A stretch of 44,802 nucleotides of DNA from Mesotaenium endlicherianum. Its lineage: Eukaryota > Streptophyta > Zygnematophyceae > Zygnematales > Mesotaeniaceae. The translations under genes and the position numbers were made by a program. Below are positions 11,682 through 23,313 of the stretch, piece after piece. The DNA lies in assembly GCA_009602735.1 (NCBI GenBank), contig WELA01006442.1, forward strand, positions 137,420-182,221, read 5' to 3'. Below the pieces are notes generated by a model. The model made no database searches. It saw only the letters and a list, made by a program, of their open reading frames with translations, and was not told the origin of the DNA. Positions within the stretch are counted from its first letter, which is position 1, and every line of letters starts with the position of its first letter.

Positions 11682-14058
11682 TGGATCTTGTAGAGGTTGT
11701 GTCCCAAGATGAACCTGCACCCATCCTAAGAGCCAAAAAGAATCATGATCAACCCAATAGAGTGACATTACCAAGAGTGCAGACTAACACAAACATGCCT
11801 AGAGGAACAGCTAGCAGATTTTAAAGAGGAAGAAAAAGGTGTTGAGAAGGCACCTGTAGATACTTCAAAGAGGCTAGAGAGTAAAGTAGAGAGATACAAG
11901 TATGAAGTGCTAAAATATACAGAAGGAAACAGAAGCCTGAAGAGGAAAACAGCCGATAGGGAGGTACAGGTTGCTCGGCAGTTCAAGGGCATGAAGACAG
12001 ACTTGAGAGGAGCTAGGAGAGAGATAAGGTACCTGAAGCAAAAGGTGTCAATGGCAGCCTCTCAAACTCCTCCAGCAAAGCGTTGTAGAGTAGGTGGAGA
12101 ATCTGCAAGAACATGGCAAAGAATGAGCAATGACCTGAAGCTATATGTGGGGGACAAGTTTGGATGTGAGACAAACATGAGCAAGTCATTCACAATCTTC
12201 TAGAACAAGCCAGGGAACAAAGACACGCTGGAAGCTATTACAACAGAATTGCACCTAAAGCCAATCATAGAGGAGGCCACAGTGAAGCAAATATAGGAGT
12301 AGTGGGATGACAGGTTAGGGCTGGCTATCAAGTACGAGTTGAAGCTTTCTCAAGAGCAATACCAAATGCTTGTCAACATCATGTGAAAGACATACTCTCA
12401 AGCAACAGGACTATGGGAGCCCAAGTACATAAAGAACACCACGATTCCCCTCCCCAAGCTACCTTCCAGGAAGAAAGTAGAGAACCTAGCAGCCAAGATC
12501 TACGCTCAAGTGGGACCTCAAGAGAGTGCAGATGGGCTGGCAGTGACCTTGTCATAGCAAGAAACTTTAAGACAACGCATAGTACAATTGCAGCTCCAAC
12601 CAGGCAGAGTAGTAAGGGTGCAGATTATAGGAGACGCAGCAGCACTACACAGGGGAGTAGACCAGACTACAATAGCTGTCAAAATTATAACAAAGGATAG
12701 CTTGGGCATGACAAACTCAGCAGCTAATACCTGCACCCTCGTATGCTTGAAGATCAGGATGACTACAATAGCATTCAGGCAGTGTTTTCAAAGCTGCTAG
12801 AGGAAATAGGCACTGCCATTACAGTAGGCCTGCATGTGGGAGAGGCCCTATTTAGAGTCAAGTTCTATCAGGGTGGCGATTATAAATTTAGTAACAGCTT
12901 GTTTGGGCTGACTGGAGCAAGCTCAACATACCCGTGCTTATGGAGCCTCTGCACGTCAAAGGACATCCACAACAGGTGTCACCGGGGTGCCCTTCGCACC
13001 TTGGAGGGGATGAAGGCTGTAGCTCATGCTCCTGACTTGGGCAAGTTGCCGATGACGTGTCCACACTGCTCAAAGCATTTTGAGAGTATGTCAGACCTGG
13101 ACAAGGACATCATGATGACAACACGAGGCAAGCCAGAGAAGGAGAGCACTAAGGCCAGATTGGAATACCAGCTCCAGCACCAGGGACAGAGACACAAGAA
13201 GCCACCATTGTTTAACATACCTCCTAATGACTGTGTTGTGTGCGTACTGCACTTGAACTTGAGAATCTCAGCTACACTTTATGAGAGAACTTTGCATGCA
13301 TTCTTACCACCGGGGCAAGCCAAAGAGGATGAATTCATAAGCTCTTGAAAGAAAAGCTGAAGGCATCAATACCTAAGGAGGCTGTGAAGGCCTTGAAGAA
13401 AGGGGAGAAGAGAAATAGGGCAGCCAAGCCAAGCTTCATTGGACGGGAGTGCCACCGCCTCCTCGAGCACTTTGTAGAGCTGGCAGAGTGTGTCTTCTGT
13501 AACCAGCCTGATGATGCAGAACAGCTACAAGCCGTGTTAGAAGCATGGGATGCTTATGGAGTGTGCTTGGCTGCCCTTATGGAGCCAATATCTGCACTAG
13601 ACACGGGCGACGAGAGAGAAGCTAAAGCTTCTCTTGTGGAGGCCCTTGCTGAAGACTTTGAGGACAAGTTTGTTGTAGCTTGCGCAGCAGACCACATTAC
13701 TGAGTACATGCACATATTGAAGTGCCACATAGGGGATATGATCAGGAGACATGGGGACCTAGATCAATTTAGTGGAGAAGGTATAGAGGCATTGCATCAA
13801 CGGAGGAAATCAGCCAAGACCAACAAGAGGAAGGTGATGGTGGATGCTACAGGACGAGTGTATAGCAAAGGGAGAATAGGCCAGCCAACACATCAAGAGA
13901 GTGGGAAGAGAGCTCTATCTGCCATCATAGAGCTACCATTGAGTAGAAATGAAAGACAAAAGAGGAAGAAGGTGGTGTTCAAGCAACGACAGCTGGCACC
14001 AATTGTAACAAGATCTGATCCAACAGACATAGAAGAAGCAGGTGGAGAAGTAGAGTAG
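11682..14058 (+). pseudogene. Decayed DDE-type transposase, superfamily not assigned
   Basis: Reading frames in several registers make up one protein. An N-terminal acidic and coiled-coil part (about 11682-12200) leads to a segment with GDAAALHRG (Asp codon 12633-12635), then QGGDYKF (Asp 12878-12880) followed by a GLTGASSTYPCLWS block, a CPHC pair near 13060, and a C-terminal part ending with GEGIEALHQ (Glu 13786-13788). This D-D-E spacing with a YPC-type cysteine block after the second Asp resembles cut-and-paste transposases, but I cannot name the superfamily. Lesions: TAG at 12201-12203, further TAG/TGA codons near 12295-12385, and frameshifts near 11822, 12740 and 13330. The final frame 13345-14058 is the best preserved. 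Its stop abuts the stop of the opposing frame (TAGCTA at 14056-14061). Confidence 0.6.
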
Positions 14059-14127
14059 CTAGAATACATGCTTAGTGTAGGAAGGAATCATTAAATTAAA
14101 TGTACAATATGTATATATGTAGCTCAC

Positions 14128-14634
14128 CTGAATAGCTGGAGTCTTTCTCCTGTTGGCAGCTACCTCGCGCGCTCTCTTCATAAGCTCTTTTGATGACAAG
14201 TGCTTGTCTTCTCTTACCAAAGCTTGCATTGTTTGAACATGCTCCTTCTCTTGTTGCGCAATCAACCTGTCTTCCTCTTCTCTGCGTTGAAGCACTTGCC
14301 TGACTTCATCTGCAACCTTAGCTCTTGCCTCTCTCATGACTTGTATAGCAGCTTGTTTAGCTAGCTTAGAGGTACTAGGAGGTTGAGGTGCAAAAGTAGC
14401 ATCAGAATCTGCTTTTCTTTCAGCAGGTGTGCGCATATCCTGTGACCTTTGCATTCTCAACTCACGAGTTGCTAAATCAGCAGCTTCTTGCAACTCACAA
14501 GCTCTCTTATAGTTCTCTCTCTCCCTCTTAATCCTCTCTTGTTTCTTGTGTAGCAGGTTAGCTCTTGCAAGTTGTGCTGCTTCTATCATGGCATCCTCGA
14601 CTTCTAGCCCATGTGCTTGCATCCTAAGAGGGTA
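14128..14634 (-). CDS. Charged coiled-coil protein exon, unrecognised
   Basis: The minus-strand frame (Met at 14622, about 165 residues up to a likely donor) is rich in Glu, Lys, Arg, Gln and Ala and predicts long helices or coiled coil. A consensus donor (CAG then GTGAGC) falls at 14128/14127, so the 20 or so residues encoded beyond it are probably intron. A plausible acceptor (CTCTTAG) lies just upstream of the Met. It may therefore be an exon of the same gene as the zinc-ribbon frame 14951-15247. It converges on the transposase remnant and may be the second gene of that transposon or an independent gene. No family recognised. Confidence 0.4.
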
Positions 14635-14950
14635 ATTTGCAACTCTATATTGTATATGAGTGCTAGTGTCAATATGATGATGTGCCTTCCAAACAAGTCT
14701 ATCATAACACTGGTCAGGACTCAGGGGCCATCATAGCATGGCCCCCCTTGCTTAAAACTGAAAATGAAAACTTTAAAGTGAGAGGTTTCTCTCCAGACTT
14801 GTTCATCCTCCATTCTATGGAAAAAGGGGGGACAATAGCTACCACCTCTCCTGATTTTGGAAGCAATTTGGCAGCCCCATACCCCAAATCAGAATTGACA
14901 GATTGGAAGCAAAGAAGAGCATCCGAATCCTCTACACTCCAACACACTCT

Positions 14951-15247
14951 TCAAATACTACGAGACAACATGGGCTCGGTTTTAGTAACATAGTGGGAAA
15001 CTTCTTTTCCTACATGTGCAAAGAGAGTCTTAAACAAGTTGTTAGGCACATTCACATCACTAATGCGGACACTTGCTTGAGGAATAGAGTCTATCCTCCT
15101 ATAGACACGTCTTCTATAGTTAACAAGCCAGCCCATAGGGTCCACCTCTATAGCTCGCATGAAAGACTTATTGCACTTCTGACAGTAGGAAAGTCCCACA
15201 CCTCTTGCTCCACCACAGTTGCTGCAGTAGTTGGGGAATGATGCCAT
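14951..15247 (-). CDS. Small zinc-ribbon protein or exon, unrecognised
   Basis: A 98-residue minus-strand frame begins at ATG 15247. Residues 8-24 hold a treble-clef-like pattern, YCSNCGGARGVGLSYCQKC (Cys-X2-Cys, then Cys-X2-Cys), which suggests a zinc ribbon. The remainder is basic and not recognised. A further minus-strand frame (14714-14947) follows after a stop, and the coiled-coil frame lies beyond that, so this is probably the first exon of a multi-exon gene. No function is proposed. Confidence 0.4.
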   Translation of the reverse strand: MASFPNYCSNCGGARGVGLSYCQKCNKSFMRAIEVDPMGWLVNYRRRVYRRIDSIPQASVRISDVNVPNNLFKTLFAHVGKEVSHYVTKTEPMLSRSI

Positions 15248-15407
15248 GTTATAGAGGGCGGTCTTTCCGGCCTGATTCTGACAGTCCTAACCCCACCCCA
15301 AAAGAAAAGAAGTCAAGAGGTGAATAATGAGTAATGCAATACTAATACTGGACTACTACTGCTCAAGTAAGTATAAGAACTTGTTGTGTAAACAAATAAA
15401 GAATATC

Positions 15408-15470
15408 CTCAAATTTGCCCCCAACCCTAAAATTTGCCCCCAATCTGCCCCCAACCTGCCCCCAAGGCAA
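15408..15470 (+). repeat. Short tandem TGCCCCCAA repeat
   Basis: Four units of about 11-24 bases share TGCCCCCAA within 60 bases, inside A/T-rich sequence. Non-coding. Confidence 0.75.
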
Positions 15471-17377
15471 AAGTGAAGCAGAAATAATTTTTCTTCCCTT
15501 CTTATGCTGCTTATGTTGACACTTACACTTCCCTGCGTTTCCCAGGCTGCTCGTACCCCTCCTCACAAAACCATCTCTAAATATGTCTATACGGATTTCT
15601 CCACAAATTCACAGGGTGGAAATGTGCCAAACTCATTTGCGATTCTTTCGAAGAAAATAACAAACATTATAATTAACAGTAGTGAAAGTTAATGCAGCAA
15701 AAACTTAATGCAGCAAAAAGAGCCATAATTAACCCTTTATAGGCTTTACTCTTGTGAATCCGCCATTTTCATTTAATCGTAAATGCCTCCACACTTCGTC
15801 TCAAGTCTTTTTCTTTGTTGTAAGGTGTTTGCCGTCAAGTGCTTAACAACTTTTAATTAGGACTTGTAAGTGCTAAGAGCGTGTACTGAGAATTATAAAG
15901 AAGATAAGTGAGCAGCTGCAACGCGTTCTTAACTTTGTCAAAAGAGTCGCGAGTGAGACCGATCGGTACCAAATTGGTAACCCCCAGCGCCAAAATTGAG
16001 TGTCGCGTGATTCGGCCCGCACGTGGTGCATGTGAGAAAGCAGTTTGTTTTTGTTTCTCACATATGCATGCATTTTGTGCAATCGACCTGGACTTCTGTA
16101 CACTTGCATGCTATAAACCTATTCAAGTGATTTTACTGCATATGCAGGAGGTTATTCAGGACTTCTTGCAGTCAGATAGCATGCTAGCTGTCAAAGTATG
16201 GTCGTTAAAGTCAACAAAACAAAATACTACGATATTCATCAAAACTTCAGTCATTTGACCGATTGCATTGAGAAAGCAAAAGAAGTAGATTTGGATTGCT
16301 CAAATAAATAAAGTCACAATTTGTGGAACATGCTCTTACATCCAATCTCATTGAGGTCACAATATTGCTTGTAGGCCAAAGTAGTAGCATTTTTATCTTA
16401 ATCATTAAGTACCAATTTACTGCACAATTTGTACATCAGGATCAAACGTGATGGTGGCCTTGACAAAATTCTCTTACTTTTGATTCATATCATTTTGACG
16501 AGATAAGGTATTTCTCTTATTACAGTTAGGGCCATCTCTTGTCATATATCCTTTTTAATATCAATTCTACATCTAAATTTTGGCGATGAATAAAAGGCTA
16601 AGCTACAAATTTGTGGGCATATTTATCTTGATGTGCTTCTTAAAACTAGATGGCCCACCAGAATACACACTTTTTGATGTATCTACTACCTTTACTCTTG
16701 ATTTTTTTCCCACCACAATACCAATTCAAATCTTGAGTGATGCATATATTTGGAAATCTTATATCACAATCTTGAGGATCTCATTTTTTTTTGTAACTTG
16801 ATTTTTCTTGGGAAAACAAATCGAAAAGAATGCAACCCAAAAAAATCTTGAAAAAATTGCAATATTTGGTGTTTCATAACTCTTACCAGAAATTGATCCA
16901 GGGATTGTGATTTTTTTTTGTAGTGTGCATAAGGGTCGTAAGTGGGTGTGCAAAGTTTCAAAGTCATAGGACAAGTATGGTGCACAATAGGTCCCAAAGA
17001 AAAATAGCATCACATTTGATGCGCAAATAAACATTGATGCAACAAGCGTTTTGGTACTTACCTCAACTTAGCAGCACTTTTTGAAGTGCACAGAGATCAT
17101 GCTAGCTTCAAACTATGCACACCACATAAGTGCTTTGACGGCTTTTTGAAACTTATTTTTTTAATTTTTAATTATAAAAAATGAGTTAAATCAAATATTA
17201 ACTCTTCAGGAGCAAAATCTGCAATATTTTCTTTTTTGGAAAAAAATTAAATATATTACATTCAATCACATCAGCACATGAGTCTCATGCCCTCAGAAGT
17301 CTTATAGTAGTAGCATATATTTTATTCTACCTTATAAAAGAATGTACAATTTTCGTCGATATCACGTCCAAATGTCT
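15471..17377. other. AT-rich region, probable trailing flank of the piggyBac element
   Basis: No convincing gene on either strand. At 15729-15735 the sequence reads TTAACCC, the form of a piggyBac element end (TTAA target plus CCC terminus). It would fit the downstream end of the minus-strand piggyBac gene, but the matching far end is not visible, and such a 7-mer can occur by chance. Confidence 0.35.
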
Positions 17378-18132
17378 CTATTTCCTCTTCTCTCTCATTG
17401 GTCCAACATCAAGATGGGGAATCTCTCTGGTTGTATGGTAGATCTGAAAGCAAGGGGCAGCACACAAATAGACATTGCACTGCAAGCACTTGTAGTCACT
17501 ATACTTAGCTCTCTTCCTATAAGCACGATGTCCAAAAGTATCGGCAACGCACACGACGCAATAGTATCTCTTCTCTACCTCCGCTGAAAAGTGCCTGCCA
17601 CTGAACCTTCCTTCTCCTGTAGGCTGAGCTGCCACAACCCTTGTTGACACTCCACTAGAACCTGCTTCATTAGGGTGCTGGAAAGAACACATCTCATCCA
17701 TGATGTCCAAGTAAGTGTCCCACCTGTCCGCGGTAGGATTCACCATCTTGTGCATGATAAACACATTAGCTAGAAGGCCATCAAAGAGACCCCAATATGC
17801 GCTATGCCACCACTTCCTGTTGACTAGAACTCTCTCAGCACTATAGCCCCTCTTCAAACAGTATGCATCATATTGATCTACAACATCTTTATACAAGTTG
17901 TAGTACTCAACTAACTCAGGAGCTGGAAGGACAAGTTTCTGTTTTCTGTTACGCCTAGTTTGTGTTTTGGGAACTAGCCCTTTGGCTGTAGATAGGAATG
18001 CACAAGGAGCTTTGTCATACCAAACAACTGCTACCATAGGGGGGTATTTATTGTAAGCTGCCAAACAAGCACCTTTAGGTTGGCTATCAGGCTTCATATA
18101 CAACATAGCCTTAGAATAATTTTTCCTCGTGG
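17378..18132 (-). pseudogene. piggyBac transposase, C-terminal piece
   Basis: The minus-strand frame 18106-17378 continues, open, from the junction at 18132. It shows the piggyBac (DDE_Tnp_1_7-like) features VVWYDKAPCAFLSTA, YNLYKDVVDQYDAYC (third catalytic Asp region) and RKWWHSAYWGLFDGLL. A C-terminal cysteine-rich zinc domain has CVVC, CLQC and further Cys/His residues, as in classical piggyBac transposases. Known role: cut-and-paste transposition at TTAA. The upstream part of the gene lies 13.9 kb away at 32032-33765, because element A is inserted at the GTGG target 18129-18132. Confidence 0.88.
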
Positions 18133-19003
18133 TGTCGTGCCCATCCTTGTCGAGTCCTCTTTGGGTGTCTCGTTGTTCCTTGAGGGTGGAGGGTCACTTG
18201 CAGGCTCCAGTGGTTAGTCGGGTTAGGGCGGTAGGTGAGGATGGTCCAGTCTATTTGCCCTGGTGGTGAACCCTGGGACCCAGGATCTGCTCACGAGGTT
18301 CTGCTTTTGAGCAGCTGTGTCCCAGATCACGCGCACTCTCACATGGTGTTGCCGCCCACACGTGTGGAGGTCAACCCTCAGGTTTGCTCGCCTGAAGGGT
18401 CGGCGCAGGTACCCAGGGGAATCCCCCATGGTCCATGGCTAGATCATCACTGTACCATAGGCAATCCCCATGGGTATGCCCAAGGATTGCTAGGGGTTAG
18501 GGAGAGTAGGGGACATTGGGGTGTCGGGTTCCCTTTTGGCCATAGTCATTGAGTTGTACGTGAGTGTGTCGACCACTAGGTTCTCTTCTTTTTCAAATTT
18601 AGTTTATTGTGGATTTGTGTGAGATGACGCGATGACGCGTTCATCGTAGAGTTTAGAGTTTGGCGAGATTTTGTAGGCACTGGGCATAGCATTCGAGAGC
18701 ACGCTACTTAGTCCGCGAGCTAACACCATTTTGGTGTTAGTTTTGTATGTTCGTTTTTATGAGTAAGATGATCTTTGTTTCTATGTGACTAAATGCTCGT
18801 AGTGTGTGCTCATCCACTCTTGTTTTCCTTACTTCTATGTGTAGGTTGCTTGTAGTGTTCATCACCCCTCACATTTAGTCGCGAACACCCCATTCTTTCT
18901 CGCGGCCATATCATAGCTTTCCACTAGTAGTTTGCTCGACATAGTGGGTTTGTGCACTCACGCTCTAGGTAGTACTACCCCGCCTTAGCTTGTTTACATA
19001 CAA
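18133..19003 (+). repeat. Element A 5' LTR, first about 870 bp only
   Basis: Near-identical to 30924-31804 (TGTCGTGCCC start, same order throughout). After CTTAGCTTGTTTACA it departs from the complete LTR, whose last roughly 230 bp are missing here. Confidence 0.9.
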
Positions 19004-19585
19004 AACTAACCCGTATAAACGGATTAGTAAAGCTAGGGACTGGTGGAGCTACTCTAGTGGCGGAAGCCGTCCTACGACTTCACGAGGAGAGAGATCTCGT
19101 GCGCGGAGCTTGCTTGCGCTAATCGTGAGCACGTGGAGCTTCAAAGCCACACCTTGCAACTTGTGAGAACACGCCGTAGATGTCTAGGACCGGTCCCTTA
19201 ATAGGACCGGATGTGTGCACCATATGTTAGCATTGTATGCTTGCGTGTGTTGTTTGAGCTCTAGGTTGCATCCCTTGTGCGCATTAGTTAGGAGCCGGCT
19301 TATCCCTTGAGCCGGTTGCTCGGCCTTGATATCTACGGGTTAGTCACCTAGACCGGGCGTATTTGTGTGTTGTTAGTTGTTTGTGTTTGCTTCTCCTCAA
19401 ACCGGGCACATCCTTGCTTGCGTGCTAGCTAGTGTTGTGTGGGCTGGTTGGAGGGGGGATTGTTAGTGTTGGTGTGTGGGCAATCCAGGCCCTTATTGGC
19501 CGGATTGCACGCCCTTTGGGTTTTTGTGTGCGCGTTTGGGCGTGGGAGGGTAAGTTTTGCGAGTGTGTGTGAGTTTGCGCTAACT
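19004..19585 (+). other. Element A leader, non-coding
   Basis: No open frame of note. It contains two small inverted repeats built on ACCGG/CCGGT and GAGCCGG/CCGGCTT near 19188-19310, suggesting structured leader RNA. A primer-binding site could not be identified. Confidence 0.45.
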
Positions 19586-20240
19586 GTTCGGTTGCAGCTA
19601 CATCAGCAGCAACTGCCTTAGCGGCTGTGTTAGTTGCGTCAGCAGCTGCAGCATCAGTTGCGGCAGCATCAGCAGCTAGTGCGTTAGCTGCAGCTGCGTC
19701 CGCAGCAACTGCGCCAGCGTCAGCTACGCCAGCGTCAGCTGCGCCAGCTGCGTCAGTTGCTGCTGATTCAGCAGCAGCTGTTTCAGCTGCGTCAGCAGCT
19801 GTTGCGGCTATTGCAATTGCAGCAGCAGCTACGGCCGCGTCAGCAGCTGTTGCGTCGGCTGTAGCTGCGTCAACATCAGCTACGCCAGCTGCATCGGCAA
19901 TTGCAGCGTCGACTGCGGCAGCATCAGCTACGGCCGCGTCAGCAGCCGTTGCGTCGGCTGCGGCCTCGTCAACAGCAGCTGCGCCAGCGTCAACTGCGCT
20001 AGCTGCGTCAGCAGCTGCTGCGCCAGCTGCGGCTGCTATAGCAACAGTTGCTTTCAGCAGCTGTTTCAGCTGCGTCAGTAGTTGCCGCGTCGACTGCGGC
20101 TGCGTCAGCAGCCGTTTTGTCAGCAGCTGTTGCGTGAGCTGCGGCTGCGTCAGCAGTAGCTGTTCAGGTGCAGCTGCGCCAGCTGCAGTCTCGCCAACAG
20201 CAGCTACGTACAGCGCAGTTGCGTCGGCTCAGTGCTAGGG
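19586..20240 (+). repeat. Imperfect CAGCTG/GCGTCAGCAGCTG array
   Basis: About 650 bases consist of variant GCGTCAGCAGCTG and GCAGCTGCGTCAG units. The array translates as an Ala/Ser-rich low-complexity frame of 203 residues (19627-20238), with a frame change near 20055. CAGCTG is self-complementary, so the RNA could fold into serial hairpins. It may be a structured leader or a polyalanine N-terminus of gag. The sequence does not decide. Confidence 0.65.
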
Positions 20241-20611
20241 GTAGCGGCAGCCGCCGTTTGCGGCCGCCATCCTTTTGGTTGTTTGTGGAGTGGGGCCAGG
20301 TCCCTCGCCACGTACGCCGCTGCTAGGCGTTTGCTCGTCGTCCTTCACCCAATTTGCTCGGTCGTGGAGCCAACGATTTGTCGCCCTTTTCAGTCATGCA
20401 TTCGCTGGGTCTAGATAGAGTGGACGCCAGCTATCCGCTTTGTGCAGGTTTGCATGCAGCACACGCCGGGACGCACAAGGAGTGGCGCACTGTATCAGCG
20501 TGAATGTTACGTGACTTGTCTACTTTTGGCATGGGGAAGAGGGGTCTACTACCGGGATTGTAGATGGACCATCTGACTTGTTTACTCCGTTCCACTCGAC
20601 ACCTCTGGTAA

Positions 20612-22025
20612 GTGCAGAATTGTTTCTTAAGGGTCTCACTAGCTCCCTATTCTGCATTGGCCGCTCCCCTCCCCCTTGAGCCCGTGCCTTTGCTTGAGGG
20701 ACGCGAATTGGCACATGAGCTAGAGCTTGCCGGGGAGAAATTTTTGCTGGGTTTCGAGGAGTTCCCTACTATGGCTACTTCCGCGTTGCTTTCCCAGACC
20801 TACACGGGACACTCCAATGGCATTTCCATCGTGGCATTGGAATCTAAGATTGACGCTTCGATGGCGATGATGCATGCTCGTAACCATAACCTCACGCGTA
20901 GCATGTTTTTCGACACGTTACCCTCACTCTTGGGCGGGGAGGCGTTATTATTCTACTAGAGGTTTAGAGCGGACATTGTCCAGACGGTACCAGACGTTGT
21001 GCTTGGGGCCATCCCTATTCCCATCGTCGAGGCTCCTCCAGTCCCGCCGGCGGACCATCCTCGAGTAGCAGCTGCAGCTGCTGCTACTGCAGCCGCCATG
21101 GCTGCCGAGCTGGACGCTGCTGCCGCTGCAGTAACTGTCGCGGCGACGGGGCTCGGCCCGGCTGGGGGTGAAGGGGGGGAACTTGCCCTTCTTGGGGGGG
21201 CTGCCGTAGAACCTGCAGGACCTGGACCGGTTAAGCTCGCTCTACCAGCATATGCCACTCCCGTGGAGCAGTTGGTGGCGCGAGTGGTGGATCCCCATCA
21301 TCGGTCTGGCGGTGGGAGTGGTGGATCGCCATCATCGGTCCATGCAACAGCGCCAGCAGCAGGCAGTGCTGGGCATTGTTCTGCCTTTGCATGGTCCCGC
21401 ACCCGGAACTGTCTTGGATCACATTGATACTCTTCTGCAGATGTTTCGTCAGCATTTTCCTGCTAACACCGTTCTCAACAGGATGAGTTGAGGGACTTTG
21501 TGCGTTCTGCGCGTGAGACGCCTAACATGGCTTACGAGTGGTTCCAGCAGTTGCGGGAGGATACAAGCATGTGCGTGGATGTGACTTAGGCTTGCATTAA
21601 GTTCATCAGTTTTTTCTCTGCGTCTACCTCCCTGTGTCAGACCCTGAACCATCAGCTTGCTCTCACTGCTATACCACAGCGGAGTGTACACGAGGTTTGC
21701 AAGTGGGCGGAGCAGATAGAGATGGTGCAGGTTGCGTCGCAAGCCAAGCGTAGGAGTGCTAAGGGTGGGATTGTAAGAGTGCATGCAGTGCAGGTACCCA
21801 CTTCGCGAGCTTCCACGGCCGACCTGGGAGCGGGACCTGCCGCCGCGCCCAAGCGGGTGGTTTCAGTGTGCAACTACTGCCGTCAGAAGGGGCACTTGGT
21901 GGAGAAGTGTTTCCTTCTTCATCCCCATTTGGCGCCGTCGGGGTGGTCCTTCAAGCCCCAGAAGGGCACAATGCCGCCTGCAGGGCTCAGTGGCGCTCTT
22001 CCAACCCAGGTGCCATCAGACTATT
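20612..22025 (+). pseudogene. Element A gag remnant with CCHC zinc knuckle
   Basis: The frame from about 20612 runs to a TAG at 20957-20959 and continues in the same frame through an Ala/Pro-rich linker to about 21427. The capsid-like part resumes in other frames (TVLDHIDTLLQMFRQHF; FVRSARETPNMAYEWFQQL), with a TAG near 21588. It ends in a retroviral-type knuckle, CNYCRQKGHLVEKC (21869-21910, Cys-X2-Cys-X4-His-X4-Cys), which binds nucleic acid during particle assembly. The remnant runs directly into an LTR fragment at 22026 instead of pol. Confidence 0.7.
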
Positions 22026-22434
22026 CTTCTATGTGTAGGTTGCTCGTACTGTTTATCACCCCTCACATTTAGTCGCGAACACCCCATTCTTTCTCGCGGC
22101 CATAACATAGCTTTCCACTAGTAGTTTGCTCGACATAGTGGGTTCGTGCACTTACGCTCTAGGTAGTACTACTCCGCCTTAGCTTGTTTACAGGTTTTCA
22201 TAACTCATTTTTTGCTCTCTACTTAGTACTTTGTAGTTGCTCAGTTGCCCAGTAGTGCCCAGTTCAAACCTCTCGTATTCTTTTTCATTTACAGCTCATA
22301 AGTTGTGGGCTTTTCCCCCTAATAGGGGGGGTTTTTACCCACAGCACTTAGGTTAGTTAGTCCATGCTATTCCCGCACTTGTGTAGATTGGGGGTGTCGA
22401 TGCCTAGCGTCCGCCGACGGCCACCGTTACGACA
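22026..22434 (+). repeat. Internal LTR fragment between gag and pol of element A
   Basis: Matches the last roughly 390 bp of the complete LTR (31640-32031), from CTTCTATGTGTAGG to the terminal ACGACA at 22429-22434. It includes the GTGGG...CCCAC hairpin at 22305-22342 enclosing CCCCC/GGGGG arms, a structure kept in all three copies of the LTR tail. The first 160 or so bp duplicate the end of the truncated 5' LTR (18838-19002). Confidence 0.88.
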
Positions 22435-22478
22435 GGGTCACTTATGCTCGCTGTGATGCGGACGTACGTCTTTCCTCC

Positions 22479-23282
22479 TTGCAAAGCTCTGTCTGTGCTT
22501 TCCCTTCAAGTGATCCTGATCAGCTACTGCCTCGTTCAGTCCCTACGATCCCGGCGCCCGTTCCCATGGTTCCTTGTCCCGCGCCGTTTATTCCCCCGCC
22601 AGCTTTGCAGTTACGCACGGGTGCACTACTCCCTCCCTCCTTGTTCACCTTATCTTTGGCTGCTCTGACGCAGGCCCAGGACGAGATCACGCTGGAGCTC
22701 CTCCGCCGACGTCCACGCGCCGCCATCCCACCTGCGCCAGCTTCCCACGCGCCGCCAGCGACTAACCCCAATCGTCCACCCGCGCCTTCTCTGGCTGCGT
22801 GTCTTGCGGGATCGCTCCCGTCGGCAGCTTCGACGCTAGGTGGGTTGTCTCCCACTGCTCTCTCTTTCACCCCTTCTCTCGTGCAAGAGCCGTCCTCCCT
22901 CAGGTCAGTCCCATCACCCTCTTTCCTCACTCCTCTTAAACGGCAGCGTGCCTTGCCTTGTGACGTCATGCTTGACAACCAACGTACTTATCTCCTTATT
23001 GCTGGTCTAGCCCCTCGTGTGGTTATTCTTGATACGGGTGCTCAGCCAGTCCTCTTGGGGGCAGTCATGTGTCGACACCTTAACATCACCGCCGCTGATC
23101 TCGAGCCTTGCCCAAACCCCGTCTCTACCGCCATGTCCTCCTTAAACCATACTGCATATCAAACCCGTCGCCACATTCCTATCACCCTCAATGCCCATAC
23201 TCCCCCTGTTGTCACCCTTTATGCTCAATGCATGGTCACTGAGTCCACCGCTTACGATATCCTTTTCGGTCAGGAATTTTAA
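22479..23282 (+). pseudogene. Element A protease region
   Basis: A 267-residue frame has a Pro/Ala-rich first half. Its second half contains ILDTGAQPVLLG, the D-T-G active site of a retropepsin-type aspartic protease, with a C-terminal ILFGQEF block like the ILG-x-D/E-F motif of gypsy proteases. The stop at 23280-23282 comes from a one-base slip in a TTTT run. The next frame continues the expected sequence (NFLIGLTIDL) and then meets TAA at 23311-23313. Confidence 0.75.
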
Positions 23283-23313
23283 CTTCCTCATTGGGCTCAC
23301 TATTGATTTATAA

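Noticed and set aside
18188..18552. 105-111 codon plus-strand frames in the LTRs (18235-18552 and 31026-31361)
   Set aside because: The same frame appears in both LTR copies only because the LTRs are nearly identical. It matches no known domain, lies within the LTR body and shows no sign of coding selection by eye.
19627..20238. Independent Ala/Ser-rich protein gene
   Set aside because: The frame follows from repeat units, sits in the leader of element A, and shows an internal shift from Ala-rich to Ser/Cys-rich translation of the same repeat.
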